NCBI RefSeq assembly: GCF_041521385.1
Contig: NZ_CP168006.1
Location: 1,888,858-1,952,857 of the forward strand
From: Alcaligenes faecalis
GTDB taxonomy: Bacteria > Pseudomonadota > Gammaproteobacteria > Burkholderiales > Burkholderiaceae_B
Length of the DNA: 64,000 nt
Direction of reading: 5' to 3'
Each line of letters starts with the position of its first letter. Position 1 is the stretch's first letter. Positions 1 through 7,577 of the stretch are shown one piece after another. The notes under the pieces are model-generated. The model saw nothing but the letters and a program-made list of their open reading frames with translations. It was not told the DNA's origin and searched no databases. The translations under genes were made by a program, and so were the position numbers.

Positions 1-69
1 CGTATCGTCTGGGCGTTACTGGCCAATCAACGAACCTTCCAGCCTGACTATACGCCTGACGGCTCATAG
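1..69 (+). CDS. IS110-family transposase, C-terminal fragment (gene enters from left edge)
   Basis: The frame starting at base 1 is open and ends at TAG 67-69, giving 22 residues that include ARIVWALLA-like text (RIVWALLANQRTF). This resembles the extreme C-terminus of IS110/IS1111-type transposases, DEDD-fold recombinases guided by a bridge RNA. Only the tail is visible, so the catalytic DEDD and serine motifs cannot be checked, and family assignment rests on a short match made by eye. An 11-bp inverted repeat spans the stop codon. The following 467 bp carry no convincing gene, as expected for the non-coding end of such an element. It could also be a remnant of a decayed copy. Confidence 0.5.
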   Translation, partial: RIVWALLANQRTFQPDYTPDGS

Positions 70-76
70 TCAGGCT
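41..76. repeat. 11-bp perfect inverted repeat spanning the transposase stop codon
   Basis: AGCCTGACTAT at 41-51 is the exact reverse complement of ATAGTCAGGCT at 66-76, with a 14-base loop. The right arm contains the TAG stop at 67-69. No T-run follows, so it is not a classical intrinsic terminator. It could protect the transposase mRNA 3' end, end transcription weakly, or be the first stem of a non-coding RNA from the element's right end. Confidence 0.6.
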
Positions 77-536
77 GAACTGAGCTCCCCTTTAAAAACC
101 ACTATTAACCCTTCCCCCGATTGCTCAGGCAAGCACGACATGATGGCAAGATAGGTCAGACCGTGGTTGGTTAAACCCGATGTCCCCCAGGCACAACGCA
201 GTGCGCTGGTCCGATTGAGGCACCAACCAGCAAAACCCATCAGGGACCGCCGCTGACGCGGCAATCAAGTCCGAATGTACGGGTGCAATCTCGACCCACT
301 GTCCAACATGAAGTGAGTGCTTGGCAAAACAGGGGCGTCCATGTACGGGGGACCAAGTACCGGGTGAGTTCTGGGTGCGCCCTGCCTGATCTCTGGCCAA
401 GGGGACCGGTGCGCAGCACCGGCAAGAGCTCAAGCCCCAAGGCCCCGGCGCAGGCCAGAGGGGCGTCTTCATTGAGATGCTTTCTGCCTTAGTCCTTATT
501 CCAACCCCCAACTACAACCTGCAGGCATCAAAACGA
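70..536. other. Gene-free 467 bp: probable IS110/IS1111 non-coding end, boundary not located
   Basis: No reading frame here has a ribosome binding site or a recognisable product; the longest (minus strand, 125-511) has an arginine/proline/cysteine-rich shadow-like composition. The stretch contains a 7-bp perfect stem with a 3-base loop, CCGGTGC at 406-412 and GCACCGG at 416-422. In IS1111-group elements the bridge RNA lies in the right non-coding end, downstream of the transposase, which matches this position. I cannot locate the element boundary or guide loops without comparing copies. The 3' end of the receptor gene at 537 also needs a terminator somewhere here, but none with a T-run was seen. 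Confidence 0.3.
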
Positions 537-2645
537 TCAAAAGTTATATTTCACCCCACCAAAGAAACTCCTGCCATTACCCGCCAGATAAGTCGGCATC
601 GCCTCCGACGCCGAGCGACGAATCACATAACTGCTGGCATAAGTCTTATCAAAAATGTTATCTGCCATCAGATAAGCACTCCAATGCTTGTCATGCTGAT
701 AAGCGACCTTGAAACCCCAAATGGCATAGGCATTTTGATGCGTGCCTTCCACATTTTGATGATTGGTCGGCGTATCCGAAGCCAGCCAGCGCACGTTCGG
801 CCCAAACCGCCAGCCACCACGTCGATACATCAGTTCTGCACCCAGCAAATGCTTGGGCACCCCGGCAATACGATTGCCTTCATACTCGCCGCCACGGAAA
901 CGGAAATCACTGTAGGTGTAAGACAGACGATAGTCCCAGCGTCCCGCCGCCGGCGCAGGCAAAGAACCGCTCAAGCCCGCTTCCACCCCCTGGTGACGCG
1001 TACGATCGCCATAGTTGAAGGTGACTGAGGACGTTCCCGTCGCATCGCTGACAGCCATCAGCTCATCTTTCACATTGCTGCGATACACGGCCAAGGACCA
1101 GTCCACCGCCGACTCGCCACTGCCCAAACGCCCGGCTCCACCCAGCTCAAAGGTGGTGGCCTTTTGCACATTCAATTCTGTCAGCCCTGTCACTGCCGAG
1201 CGCACATTCATGGGCTGCGGCACTTGCGCGCTGATGATCTCCCAATACGTAGGCGCTTCATGACTGCGGCTGACATTGGCAAACACCCGTAAATCCTCGG
1301 ACGGCTGCCACACCACACCCAATTTCGGGCTGGCATAGGACCATTTCTGGTTCAAGGTATCGCCACCCAAACGATTGCGCGCATCACGAATCGCCTGGCT
1401 GTACTTCACATCCCCCACCACCGTCCACTGGGGTGTAAGCTTCCAGCTCAAACCCAATAGCGCATTGCGGTTTTCAGCCCGCAGACGATAGTCCCCAAAG
1501 AACAGCGCACGGCTGCCATTGGCCGGGTTGACCGCGTACAGCTCACGATCCATATCACTGCGCGCCCAGTCCAAAGCCACGCGATAGTCCAGAGAGCCCG
1601 CGCGGCCCGCAACTTGCCACTGCGCCCCATAGGTATGCCCCTTGGTGGGCGAAGACACCTGCGGATTCGTAAAGGTATCGTCCACCGTCTGCCAATACAG
1701 ACCCACGGTCTGGTTGAAATCCTCGGTGCCCCAGTAGCTGCGATTCGCCAGACGGAACTGAGTAGCCTTGCGACTCGGGTCACGCTTATACACATTCACC
1801 GCCCTATCCTGCGGTGTGCCGTAGTCTCCCATCACACTGCGCGGATCGCTGTAGAGGCGCTCACGCGGGACCACATTGGGAATATCAAACTTCAAATCCA
1901 CATAGGACAGGTAGGTACGATTCTCGAACTGTCCGCGCTTGAAACCGATATTGCCCTGCACATTCGTGCGCTCGGAATCCGAATGATGACGATAGCCATC
2001 GGCCTTGTCATGGCTGACTGCCAAGCGCCCATCAAACTCGTCCGTCTGAAACCCCTTGGCCGCATACAAACCCAGACGCCCAAAGCTGCCGCCTTCCACG
2101 CTGATGGTATCGCCTTGTGTACCGTTCATGGAGCGAAAATCCAATTCTCCACCTAAAGTGGTCGCACTGGCGGACAAGGCATTCGCACCACGCCGCACGC
2201 TGATCAAGGAGCTGTTGCGCGGTTCCAGAAAGCCAATCACAAAGGAGCCGTCCGCCTCGTTCAAAGGCAGGCCATCCTGCAGCAGCAAGACACCTCGATT
2301 GACCGGATTGCTTTGAATGCCCGAACCCCGGATATTGAGCCGTGGCTGATCAATCCCGCCAAAGAAATCCTGCACCACCAGACCGGGTTGATAATCCAGG
2401 GCATCGCGCAAGGTCACCAGACGCACTTCTTCCTGCGGCTGAATCAAGTTGGTGCCACCGGGCACGGCGTCCAGGCGGGCTTTCTCTTGTCGCAGGTCAG
2501 CCTGCAGCACGCTTTGCCCGACAGGCGCCTTGATGACAATGGGAGACAGGGTGGGGGTAGACGGGTCGGCCCAGACGGCGCCCGACCACAGCCCTCCCAG
2601 CGCCAGGCTGACCGTCAGCCGACGCAATACAGGAACGTGTGACAT
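537..2645 (-). CDS. TonB-dependent outer-membrane receptor
   Basis: A 702-residue protein with a signal peptide (cleavage likely after AVWA, about residue 26), a plug domain of about residues 45-170 (DALDYQPG, NIRGSG, LLLQDGLPLNEADG, SVRRGANAL) and a 22-strand-type beta-barrel ending in the aromatic terminus KYNF. It should carry a scarce ligand across the outer membrane using TonB energy. It is the last gene of a five-gene operon whose promoter region holds a Fur box, so an iron-containing ligand is the best guess. The start ATG at 2645 is preceded by GAGA at suitable spacing. The ligand is not identifiable from sequence; the CopD-like neighbour leaves a metal such as copper as an alternative. 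Confidence 0.9.
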   Translation of the reverse strand: MSHVPVLRRLTVSLALGGLWSGAVWADPSTPTLSPIVIKAPVGQSVLQADLRQEKARLDAVPGGTNLIQPQEEVRLVTLRDALDYQPGLVVQDFFGGIDQPRLNIRGSGIQSNPVNRGVLLLQDGLPLNEADGSFVIGFLEPRNSSLISVRRGANALSASATTLGGELDFRSMNGTQGDTISVEGGSFGRLGLYAAKGFQTDEFDGRLAVSHDKADGYRHHSDSERTNVQGNIGFKRGQFENRTYLSYVDLKFDIPNVVPRERLYSDPRSVMGDYGTPQDRAVNVYKRDPSRKATQFRLANRSYWGTEDFNQTVGLYWQTVDDTFTNPQVSSPTKGHTYGAQWQVAGRAGSLDYRVALDWARSDMDRELYAVNPANGSRALFFGDYRLRAENRNALLGLSWKLTPQWTVVGDVKYSQAIRDARNRLGGDTLNQKWSYASPKLGVVWQPSEDLRVFANVSRSHEAPTYWEIISAQVPQPMNVRSAVTGLTELNVQKATTFELGGAGRLGSGESAVDWSLAVYRSNVKDELMAVSDATGTSSVTFNYGDRTRHQGVEAGLSGSLPAPAAGRWDYRLSYTYSDFRFRGGEYEGNRIAGVPKHLLGAELMYRRGGWRFGPNVRWLASDTPTNHQNVEGTHQNAYAIWGFKVAYQHDKHWSAYLMADNIFDKTYASSYVIRRSASEAMPTYLAGNGRSFFGGVKYNF

Positions 2646-2668
2646 CGTATTCTCGATAGAAAGTGAAA

Positions 2669-3112
2669 TTACCAGTGCAGATAAAACATGGTCTTGGCCA
2701 GGATCACGATCCCGACCATGTGACAGAACACGCTTAGGTGAATGCGCTTGAAATGGATGGACTTCATGCGTCCGGTGCGCCGCAAAGTCATAGCCGTCAG
2801 AAAATGGCCAAAAACGCTGAGTGCCAACAGAATCTTGATCGTCAGAAACAGGCCCAAAGTGTTATCGAAAGGGTGGGCAAGCGCCGCACGGTGATGCCAG
2901 GCCAAACCTATCCCCGCACTGTACAGAACCAGCAAAACCCAGGGCATGATGCGGCGGGCACGGTCACCAATGGCAATCTCCAAGGTGCGCATGGCCTCTC
3001 GCGGAACGTGCTTGCGTATCCCTTCCAGCATCAGGACTTCAAAAAACACCGTGCCGATAAAAAAAAGGGCGGCAAACAGATGAAACAGCAGGATCACGGG
3101 ATAGGCGGTCAT
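2669..3112 (-). CDS. Small four-helix membrane protein, CopD-like
   Basis: A 147-residue, strongly hydrophobic protein with about four membrane helices (near residues 5-25, 53-71, 85-107 and 125-145). Histidines lie at helix ends (LFHLFAALFF, AWHHRAAL, KRIHLSVFCHMVG), as in CopD-type or cytochrome-b-like membrane proteins. Its start overlaps the stop of the upstream ATPase gene as ATGA, and the receptor gene follows after 23 bp, so it is co-transcribed and probably translationally coupled. Role unknown. A metal or haem-handling function at the inner membrane, perhaps reducing or releasing the imported ligand, is inference. Confidence 0.7.
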   Translation of the reverse strand: MTAYPVILLFHLFAALFFIGTVFFEVLMLEGIRKHVPREAMRTLEIAIGDRARRIMPWVLLVLYSAGIGLAWHHRAALAHPFDNTLGLFLTIKILLALSVFGHFLTAMTLRRTGRMKSIHFKRIHLSVFCHMVGIVILAKTMFYLHW

Positions 3113-3810
3113 GGCGTCAAAGCCTCCTGAGACAAAAGTTGGGCATACAAAGAATCGGCCAGACGCTCGCGGGCAGCGGTATCCGCCGGGGCTACAGGCT
3201 GAAACAACTGACCTTGCCCCTTTTGCAGCAGCAGGCAGGAATCAGCAACCTGCATCAATTCACGAGGTTGATGGCTGACGTACAGCAGCGCCGCTCCGGT
3301 TTCTTCCAGACAGCGCAGGCAGACTTGAGCCAGGCTGTTACGCAAGGCCGGATCCAGCGCGCTAAAAGGTTCGTCCAGCAGCAGCAGGTCCGGCTGCAAG
3401 GCAAAGGCGCGGGCCAGTGCCACCCGCTGCGCCATGCCACCGGACAACTCACCGGGCCAGAACTGGGCAACATCGGCCAGCTCTACCTGCCCCAGCCAGT
3501 ACATGGCACGTTCTTTGGCTTGCGTAGCGGACAGACCTTGCGCGCGCAGCGGAATCTGCACGTTGTCCAGCACGCTGCGCCAGGGGAGCAAGCGAGGCTG
3601 CTGAAACACCAGCACGGGATGACGAAACTTGTTCCAGATCTGGCCGCGATCGGGCTTGATGAGCCCGGCCACCAAACGCAGCAAGGTGCTTTTGCCTTCA
3701 CCGCTAGGCCCCAGAACGCCCAGACGCTGCCCAGCCTTCAAGGTGAAACTTAAATCCTGCAAAACCGGCTTTTGTCCGAACAGCACCTGGACATGGCTTA
3801 ACTCAAGCAT
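3109..3810 (-). CDS. ABC transporter ATP-binding protein, NitT/TauT (TauB/SsuB) type
   Basis: A 233-residue ATPase powering the adjacent permease. Walker A is GPSGEGKST, the signature is LSGGMAQRVALARAFA and Walker B is LLLLDEPFSALD, in the normal order and all intact. The start chosen is ATG 3810, preceded by GGGAGGACAG; the longer frame to 3870 would add a cysteine-rich N-terminus unlike the family. It overlaps the permease gene by 8 bp. TauB/SsuB relatives import sulfonates, nitrate, thiamine precursors or similar small molecules. Here the Fur box and the TonB receptor in the same operon argue for a metal-linked substrate. Confidence 0.9.
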   Translation of the reverse strand: MLELSHVQVLFGQKPVLQDLSFTLKAGQRLGVLGPSGEGKSTLLRLVAGLIKPDRGQIWNKFRHPVLVFQQPRLLPWRSVLDNVQIPLRAQGLSATQAKERAMYWLGQVELADVAQFWPGELSGGMAQRVALARAFALQPDLLLLDEPFSALDPALRNSLAQVCLRCLEETGAALLYVSHQPRELMQVADSCLLLQKGQGQLFQPVAPADTAARERLADSLYAQLLSQEALTP

Positions 3811-4582
3811 GGCTGTCCTCCCGCCACTGCCCCAGACGACGCTGCAAGGGTTGCAGCAAGACAAATTCAATCGCAGCGACCAAGCCCAGAATCAGCACCA
3901 CCCAGGCATACAGCTCAGCACTGTCAAAGGTGCTGCGCGCATTGGCCAGGGCATAGCCTGCGCCACTTTCTGCGCCCAACACTTCGGCCATCACCACCAG
4001 ACGCACACCGCCACAGCAGGCGATCAGCAAGGCAGCCGTCAAAGGGGCCGTCAGAGAAGGCAGATACAGGTGGCGCAGACGACGCCACCAGCCAAAGCGG
4101 TAAACGTGGCTCATCTCGATCAGGTCGCGATCTACCTGCAACATGCCTTTGACGGTGTTCACGTACATGCCCGGCACCATCATCAGCACCGTCATGAAAA
4201 TCACCATGCCCGAACCCAGACCAAACCAGAGCATGGCCAGCACGACAACCACTACAGGTGGGATCGCCATCAGCAGCCAGCGCAAAGGTTCCAGCAAGCC
4301 GCGCAGCCGCGGGCTGTGCGCCGCCAAAATGCCCAGCGTGAAACCGATGGAGCAGCCGACGCTGACGCCGACCGCCACGCGCAGCAAACTGGCTCCTGCA
4401 TCATTCAGAAAGTGGCCGGACATCATCAAACGTGGAATAGCGCGGGCAGTTTCCATGGGCGAGGCCATCAGTAAAGGCCCCAGAAGCATGGCGCTGATCT
4501 GCCAGCACAGCAGGATCAGCACCACACCCACCAGGCCCCAGACACGAGAGCTACGAGCTGTTAAATGAGGCTTGGTTTTCAT
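3803..4582 (-). CDS. ABC transporter permease, NitT/TauT (TauC/SsuC) type
   Basis: A 259-residue integral membrane protein with six or so helices and the binding-protein-dependent transport fold. It has an N-terminal anchor (VWGLVGVVLILLCWQISAML), a central block with IPPVVVVVLAMLWFGLGSG, and the EAA-like loop LIEMSHVYRFGWWRRLRHLYLP that docks on the ATPase. The start ATG at 4582 overlaps the stop of the binding-protein gene (ATGA). The sequence is typical of TauC/SsuC relatives. Substrate cannot be read from the permease; it presumably follows the binding protein and TonB receptor. Confidence 0.9.
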   Translation of the reverse strand: MKTKPHLTARSSRVWGLVGVVLILLCWQISAMLLGPLLMASPMETARAIPRLMMSGHFLNDAGASLLRVAVGVSVGCSIGFTLGILAAHSPRLRGLLEPLRWLLMAIPPVVVVVLAMLWFGLGSGMVIFMTVLMMVPGMYVNTVKGMLQVDRDLIEMSHVYRFGWWRRLRHLYLPSLTAPLTAALLIACCGGVRLVVMAEVLGAESGAGYALANARSTFDSAELYAWVVLILGLVAAIEFVLLQPLQRRLGQWREDSHA

Positions 4583-5664
4583 GGCCCATAAAACCCGGCA
4601 GCAGGCAAACCACCCCCCAAGGCTTGGGGATGCGAATCCGCCAGCAATTGATACAAAGCTTCCAGTTGAGGGCGAATTTCACTGGCCGGGCGACTGTCCA
4701 GGCGTGTCTTTTCAATGGCGGTTTGAATGGCTGGAACCGGGAACTGCGGCAAATAGCCATGAACCATTTGGGCACACGCTTGCGGCTGCTGGCTGCACCA
4801 GCGGGCCGACTCGGCATACGCCCGCTCTACGGCCTGATTCAGCTCGGTATCGTGAGCTACGGTGACGTTCGCCATCACGCCCGCTTGGGGCAGTGCCTGT
4901 TGCGAAGGGAACACTTCCGCCCAGGCTTGCTCCAGACTTTGGCCACGATGCAGCACCACCTTCTTCTGCCCTGCCTGCCACAACAGCAAAGACGCGGTGG
5001 GCTCAACCAGCAAGGCTTGATCGCCCTGCCCAGTCAACATCAAGGCGATGGCGTCTTGCGCATCGCGGGTACGACGCAAACGCACAGCTTGCTTGCCCGG
5101 CTCGGCTTGTTTAGCTAGCAAGGTATCCAGCAAGACAGCAGGGAGGTCACGCTGGAATGGCACCAGCAGTTCTTTACCGGCCAGATCGCTAAAACTCTTG
5201 ACGGCAGGATCTCGGCTGACCAGCCACAAAATCCCCCAGACCGAAATATTCAATTGCTTGACGGCTTGCCCCTTGTTGAACATCAAGGCGGACAAATTGC
5301 TGGGCGCAGCACTGTAATCCACTTCTTTTTTGGCCAGTAAAACACGCAACTGATCCGGGTTTTGCCACAGACGAAATTCCAGCTTGTCCGTGTATTGACT
5401 CAAGGCCTGGGTCTTGGCCATATGCATCAAGGGATAGGACACCACCGCACCTGGGCCAGCCAGCGTCAGGGACTCGTAACGGGGCGCAGCCTGGGCACCT
5501 GTGACAAGCGAGGCCAAAAGCAAACCAGACAGAACGCGCCCCAAGGCTTTAGGGACAAATATCCCACTGCCAATTTTTTTTATGGCCTGCTGCCCTCTGT
5601 CGGAACGCGTGCTTTTTGCCTGGGAAGCAGCCCAGCGGCAAAACCCTTGATAGATATATGGCAT
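4579..5664 (-). CDS. Periplasmic substrate-binding protein, TauA/SsuA-like
   Basis: From ATG 5664 the protein has 361 residues, with a hydrophobic export segment (ALGRVLSGLLLASLVTGAQA) about 40 residues in and mature start near APRYESLTLAGP. The NMT1/TauA-type fold shows in the N-terminal lobe (PGAVVSYPLMHMA, DYSAAPSNLSALM) and in SFSDLAGKELLVPFQRDLPA. An in-frame start at 5694 would lie upstream of the Fur box at 5674-5692, so 5664 is preferred. The pre-signal region is still unusually long and the true start is uncertain. It is the first gene of the five-gene operon and delivers the ligand to the permease. Confidence 0.8.
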   Translation of the reverse strand: MPYIYQGFCRWAASQAKSTRSDRGQQAIKKIGSGIFVPKALGRVLSGLLLASLVTGAQAAPRYESLTLAGPGAVVSYPLMHMAKTQALSQYTDKLEFRLWQNPDQLRVLLAKKEVDYSAAPSNLSALMFNKGQAVKQLNISVWGILWLVSRDPAVKSFSDLAGKELLVPFQRDLPAVLLDTLLAKQAEPGKQAVRLRRTRDAQDAIALMLTGQGDQALLVEPTASLLLWQAGQKKVVLHRGQSLEQAWAEVFPSQQALPQAGVMANVTVAHDTELNQAVERAYAESARWCSQQPQACAQMVHGYLPQFPVPAIQTAIEKTRLDSRPASEIRPQLEALYQLLADSHPQALGGGLPAAGFYGP

Positions 5665-5673
5665 GGAGATTCG

Positions 5674-5692
5674 TATAATGAGAACTATTATC
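5674..5692. promoter_or_regulatory. Fur box controlling the ABC/TonB operon
   Basis: TATAATGAGAACTATTATC matches 15 of 19 positions of the consensus GATAATGATAATCATTATC, counted by eye. It lies 10 bp upstream of the chosen binding-protein start (5664) and 52 bp upstream of the divergent regulator gene start at 5744. Fur-Fe2+ binding here would repress the uptake operon in iron-replete cells and could also affect the divergent promoter. Confidence 0.8.
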
Positions 5693-5729
5693 AAATGGGA
5701 ATTCTCCCATCTTCATCCAAGCGCCCAAA

Positions 5730-5741
5730 TGACAAAAGTCA
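5730..5741. promoter_or_regulatory. Fnr/Dnr-like dyad TGAC-AAAA-GTCA before the regulator gene
   Basis: ATGACAAAAGTCAA contains the dyad TGAC-N4-GTCA, close to the Fnr/Dnr pattern TTGAC-N4-GTCAA. It directly precedes the ATG at 5744. An identical dyad in inverse orientation lies at 6597-6608 before the globin-fusion gene. The regulator encoded between them carries Fnr-type recognition residues, so autoregulation is plausible. Confidence 0.5.
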
Positions 5742-5743
5742 AC

Positions 5744-6442
5744 ATGCCCGGCCCGTGCCCCGCTTTGTTTGAATTGCTGGCCCGCCATCGTCTCCTGCAA
5801 GGTCTGCCCATTGAGGTCATCCAACATGTGTGCCGTGACGCCTTGGCGCAACACGCCTATTCGGGGCAGATCCTGTTCGATGAAGGAGACGAGGCCCGCT
5901 ATTGCTTGCTGGTCGACAGCGGCCAGGTAGAAATCCTGCGCTACAGCCAAAATGGCGACGAGCGTGTTTTTCACGTGTTCGATTCCGGTCAACTGGTGGC
6001 GGAAGCGGCCATGTTCATGCCCCATGGCCGCTACCCCATGTGCGCCCGCGCCAAAGGAGCCGTGCATGTTTACAAGCTCTCACGCAGCAGTTTGCAAGCA
6101 GCCTGCCGCCGCTGGCCCGACCTGGCCATGAACATGATGGCCGGCCTGAGCAGTGCCCTGTATGCACAGGTCAATAAAGTGGACTGGATTTCCGCCAGCT
6201 CGGCGGCCGAGCGCCTGGCGAACTACTTGCTGAACCTGCAAGCCCGCCAAGGGGAAAACATTCAGCTTCCCATGAACCAGCGACAACTGGCCGCCCATTT
6301 GGGTATACGGGCTGAAACCTTGAGCCGTTTGTTTACGGATTGGCAGGCGCGTGGCTATGTCAGTGGCAAACGCAGCGACTGGCAGGTACGCGACCAGGCC
6401 CATCTTCTACGCTTAGCCAGCCCTGCACAACGCTCCTTTTAG
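5744..6442 (+). CDS. Crp/Fnr-family transcriptional regulator, Dnr-like
   Basis: A 232-residue protein with an N-terminal cyclic-nucleotide-type beta-roll (about residues 20-120, GQILFDEGDEARY, RVFHVFDSGQLVAEAAMF), a dimer helix and a C-terminal winged helix-turn-helix (NQRQLAAHLGIRAETLSRLF). The E-x-x-S-R recognition pattern is the Fnr/Dnr kind that reads TTGA-type half-sites. There is no N-terminal four-cysteine iron-sulfur motif, so it is not a true oxygen-sensing Fnr; NO or haem sensing as in Dnr/NnrR is possible. ATG 5729 is also in frame but sits on the putative operator, so 5744 is preferred; neither has a clear Shine-Dalgarno. It is divergent to the Fur-boxed operon and upstream of the globin-fusion gene. 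Confidence 0.85.
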   Translation: MPGPCPALFELLARHRLLQGLPIEVIQHVCRDALAQHAYSGQILFDEGDEARYCLLVDSGQVEILRYSQNGDERVFHVFDSGQLVAEAAMFMPHGRYPMCARAKGAVHVYKLSRSSLQAACRRWPDLAMNMMAGLSSALYAQVNKVDWISASSAAERLANYLLNLQARQGENIQLPMNQRQLAAHLGIRAETLSRLFTDWQARGYVSGKRSDWQVRDQAHLLRLASPAQRSF

Positions 6443-6596
6443 GTGATATCAAAGCCACCAAGAAAGGATTGTCCCAACGCATCCAGCAGCCGCAGAAGCT
6501 GGACCACAGGCCACCTGCTTTTTTGAAACGCGGTGTGAACAACTGAGCGAGGGCATCGCCGCCTGAAGCCGGAAGTGCTCCACCTCTAGGCAATCA

Positions 6597-6608
6597 TGAC
6601 TTTTGTCA
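6597..6608. promoter_or_regulatory. Fnr/Dnr-like dyad TGAC-TTTT-GTCA before the globin-fusion gene
   Basis: ATGACTTTTGTCAT lies about 60 bp upstream of the ATG at 6668, inside a 225-bp intergenic region with no other gene. It is the reverse complement of the 12-bp core at 5730-5741. A position 40-70 bp before the start codon suits activation by a Crp/Fnr protein. The regulator encoded just upstream is the obvious candidate. Confidence 0.5.
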
Positions 6609-6667
6609 TTGGAAGACCTTTCAAGCAGACCCAGAATGCCGACTTTTAGCTTCCCTGCCTGATACCC

Positions 6668-7342
6668 ATGACACCCACGCTGCCGCAGACCGATGACACC
6701 GAAGCCGACATCCGCCAATTAGTGACCCAGTTCTACGCGCAGGTGCGGCAAGATACACAGCTAGGCCCGATTTTTGAGCACCATGTGCAGGACTGGGACG
6801 AGCATCTGGATATGCTGTGCGACTTCTGGTCGGCCATTTTGCTGGGCACACGCCGCTTCAAGGGCGCCCCGATTGCGCGCCATGCGGCCCTGCCCGAGTT
6901 ATCCTGGCCCTTGTTTGAACGCTGGCTGGAAATTTTCCACCAAACCACGGCCAATCTGGGTAAACCCGCCCTGCAAGAAAAGGCAGACGCGATGGCAGAC
7001 CGCATTGCCGCCAAACTTTGGCAAACCTATCAGGCGCAAAGCCATCAAACGCGCCTGCCCGACACCCTGCCCGAAGGGCTGGAACGCTACAGCCAATCCC
7101 CCGTTTTCACGCCGGACAATTTGCCCGAGGCCCTGCGCCGTGCCCACAACACCAAGGTCGGCACCTGGGGCCTGCTGCGGGTTCAATCCGGCGTACTACG
7201 CTTCACGCTGGATCAGGAGCCCTTTACCGAAGTGGTCCTGACTACCGGACAATGCGTAGTCATTGAACCCCAAGTCCTGCATCATGTGGAGTTTGAGCTG
7301 CCCGGTCGCTTTCAGATCGAATTCTTCAAACACGCCCGCTAA
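6668..7342 (+). CDS. Group III truncated globin fused to a DUF1971-like cupin domain
   Basis: A 224-residue two-domain protein. Residues about 1-130 resemble a group III truncated haemoglobin, with FYAQVRQDTQLGPIFE, FWSAILLGTRRFKGAP followed by IARHAALPELS (proximal-histidine region), and FERWLEIFHQT. Residues about 140-224 resemble DUF1971, the small cupin-like domain found on some TehB tellurite-resistance proteins (TKVGTWGLLRVQSGVLRF, VVIEPQVLHHVEFELPGRF, QIEFF). Group III globins are linked to NO or oxygen chemistry; DUF1971 has no firm function. The Fnr-like dyad upstream and the neighbouring regulator suggest induction under nitrosative or low-oxygen conditions. Both domain calls are by eye. 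Confidence 0.75.
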   Translation: MTPTLPQTDDTEADIRQLVTQFYAQVRQDTQLGPIFEHHVQDWDEHLDMLCDFWSAILLGTRRFKGAPIARHAALPELSWPLFERWLEIFHQTTANLGKPALQEKADAMADRIAAKLWQTYQAQSHQTRLPDTLPEGLERYSQSPVFTPDNLPEALRRAHNTKVGTWGLLRVQSGVLRFTLDQEPFTEVVLTTGQCVVIEPQVLHHVEFELPGRFQIEFFKHAR

Positions 7343-7577
7343 ATTGAAAAAATCCCTTACAAATAATAGGTGAATACCCGCATCACCGACTACACTTGCG
7401 GCTCCCGCGTGAAAACCTCAATAGAATCAAGATTACTCTTGCTCAATTAGACACGCCCATCAGGCCGGAACCTTACGTTCAACGCTTATACTGTTCAACT
7501 ATAAAACAGGGGTGTCGCTCACAAGGCAAGCCCCTTCAGATTTCAAACACGAAAACACAATCCTATTGGAGAGCCGC

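Noticed and set aside
125..511. Open frame of 128 residues on the minus strand in the region after the transposase
   Set aside because: No ribosome binding site, shadow-like composition and no recognisable product; the stretch looks non-coding and structured.
6443..6596. Possible small gene or gene remnant between the Crp/Fnr gene and the globin-fusion gene
   Set aside because: Frames are short, lack start signals and resemble no known protein; only the dyad at 6597 is supported.
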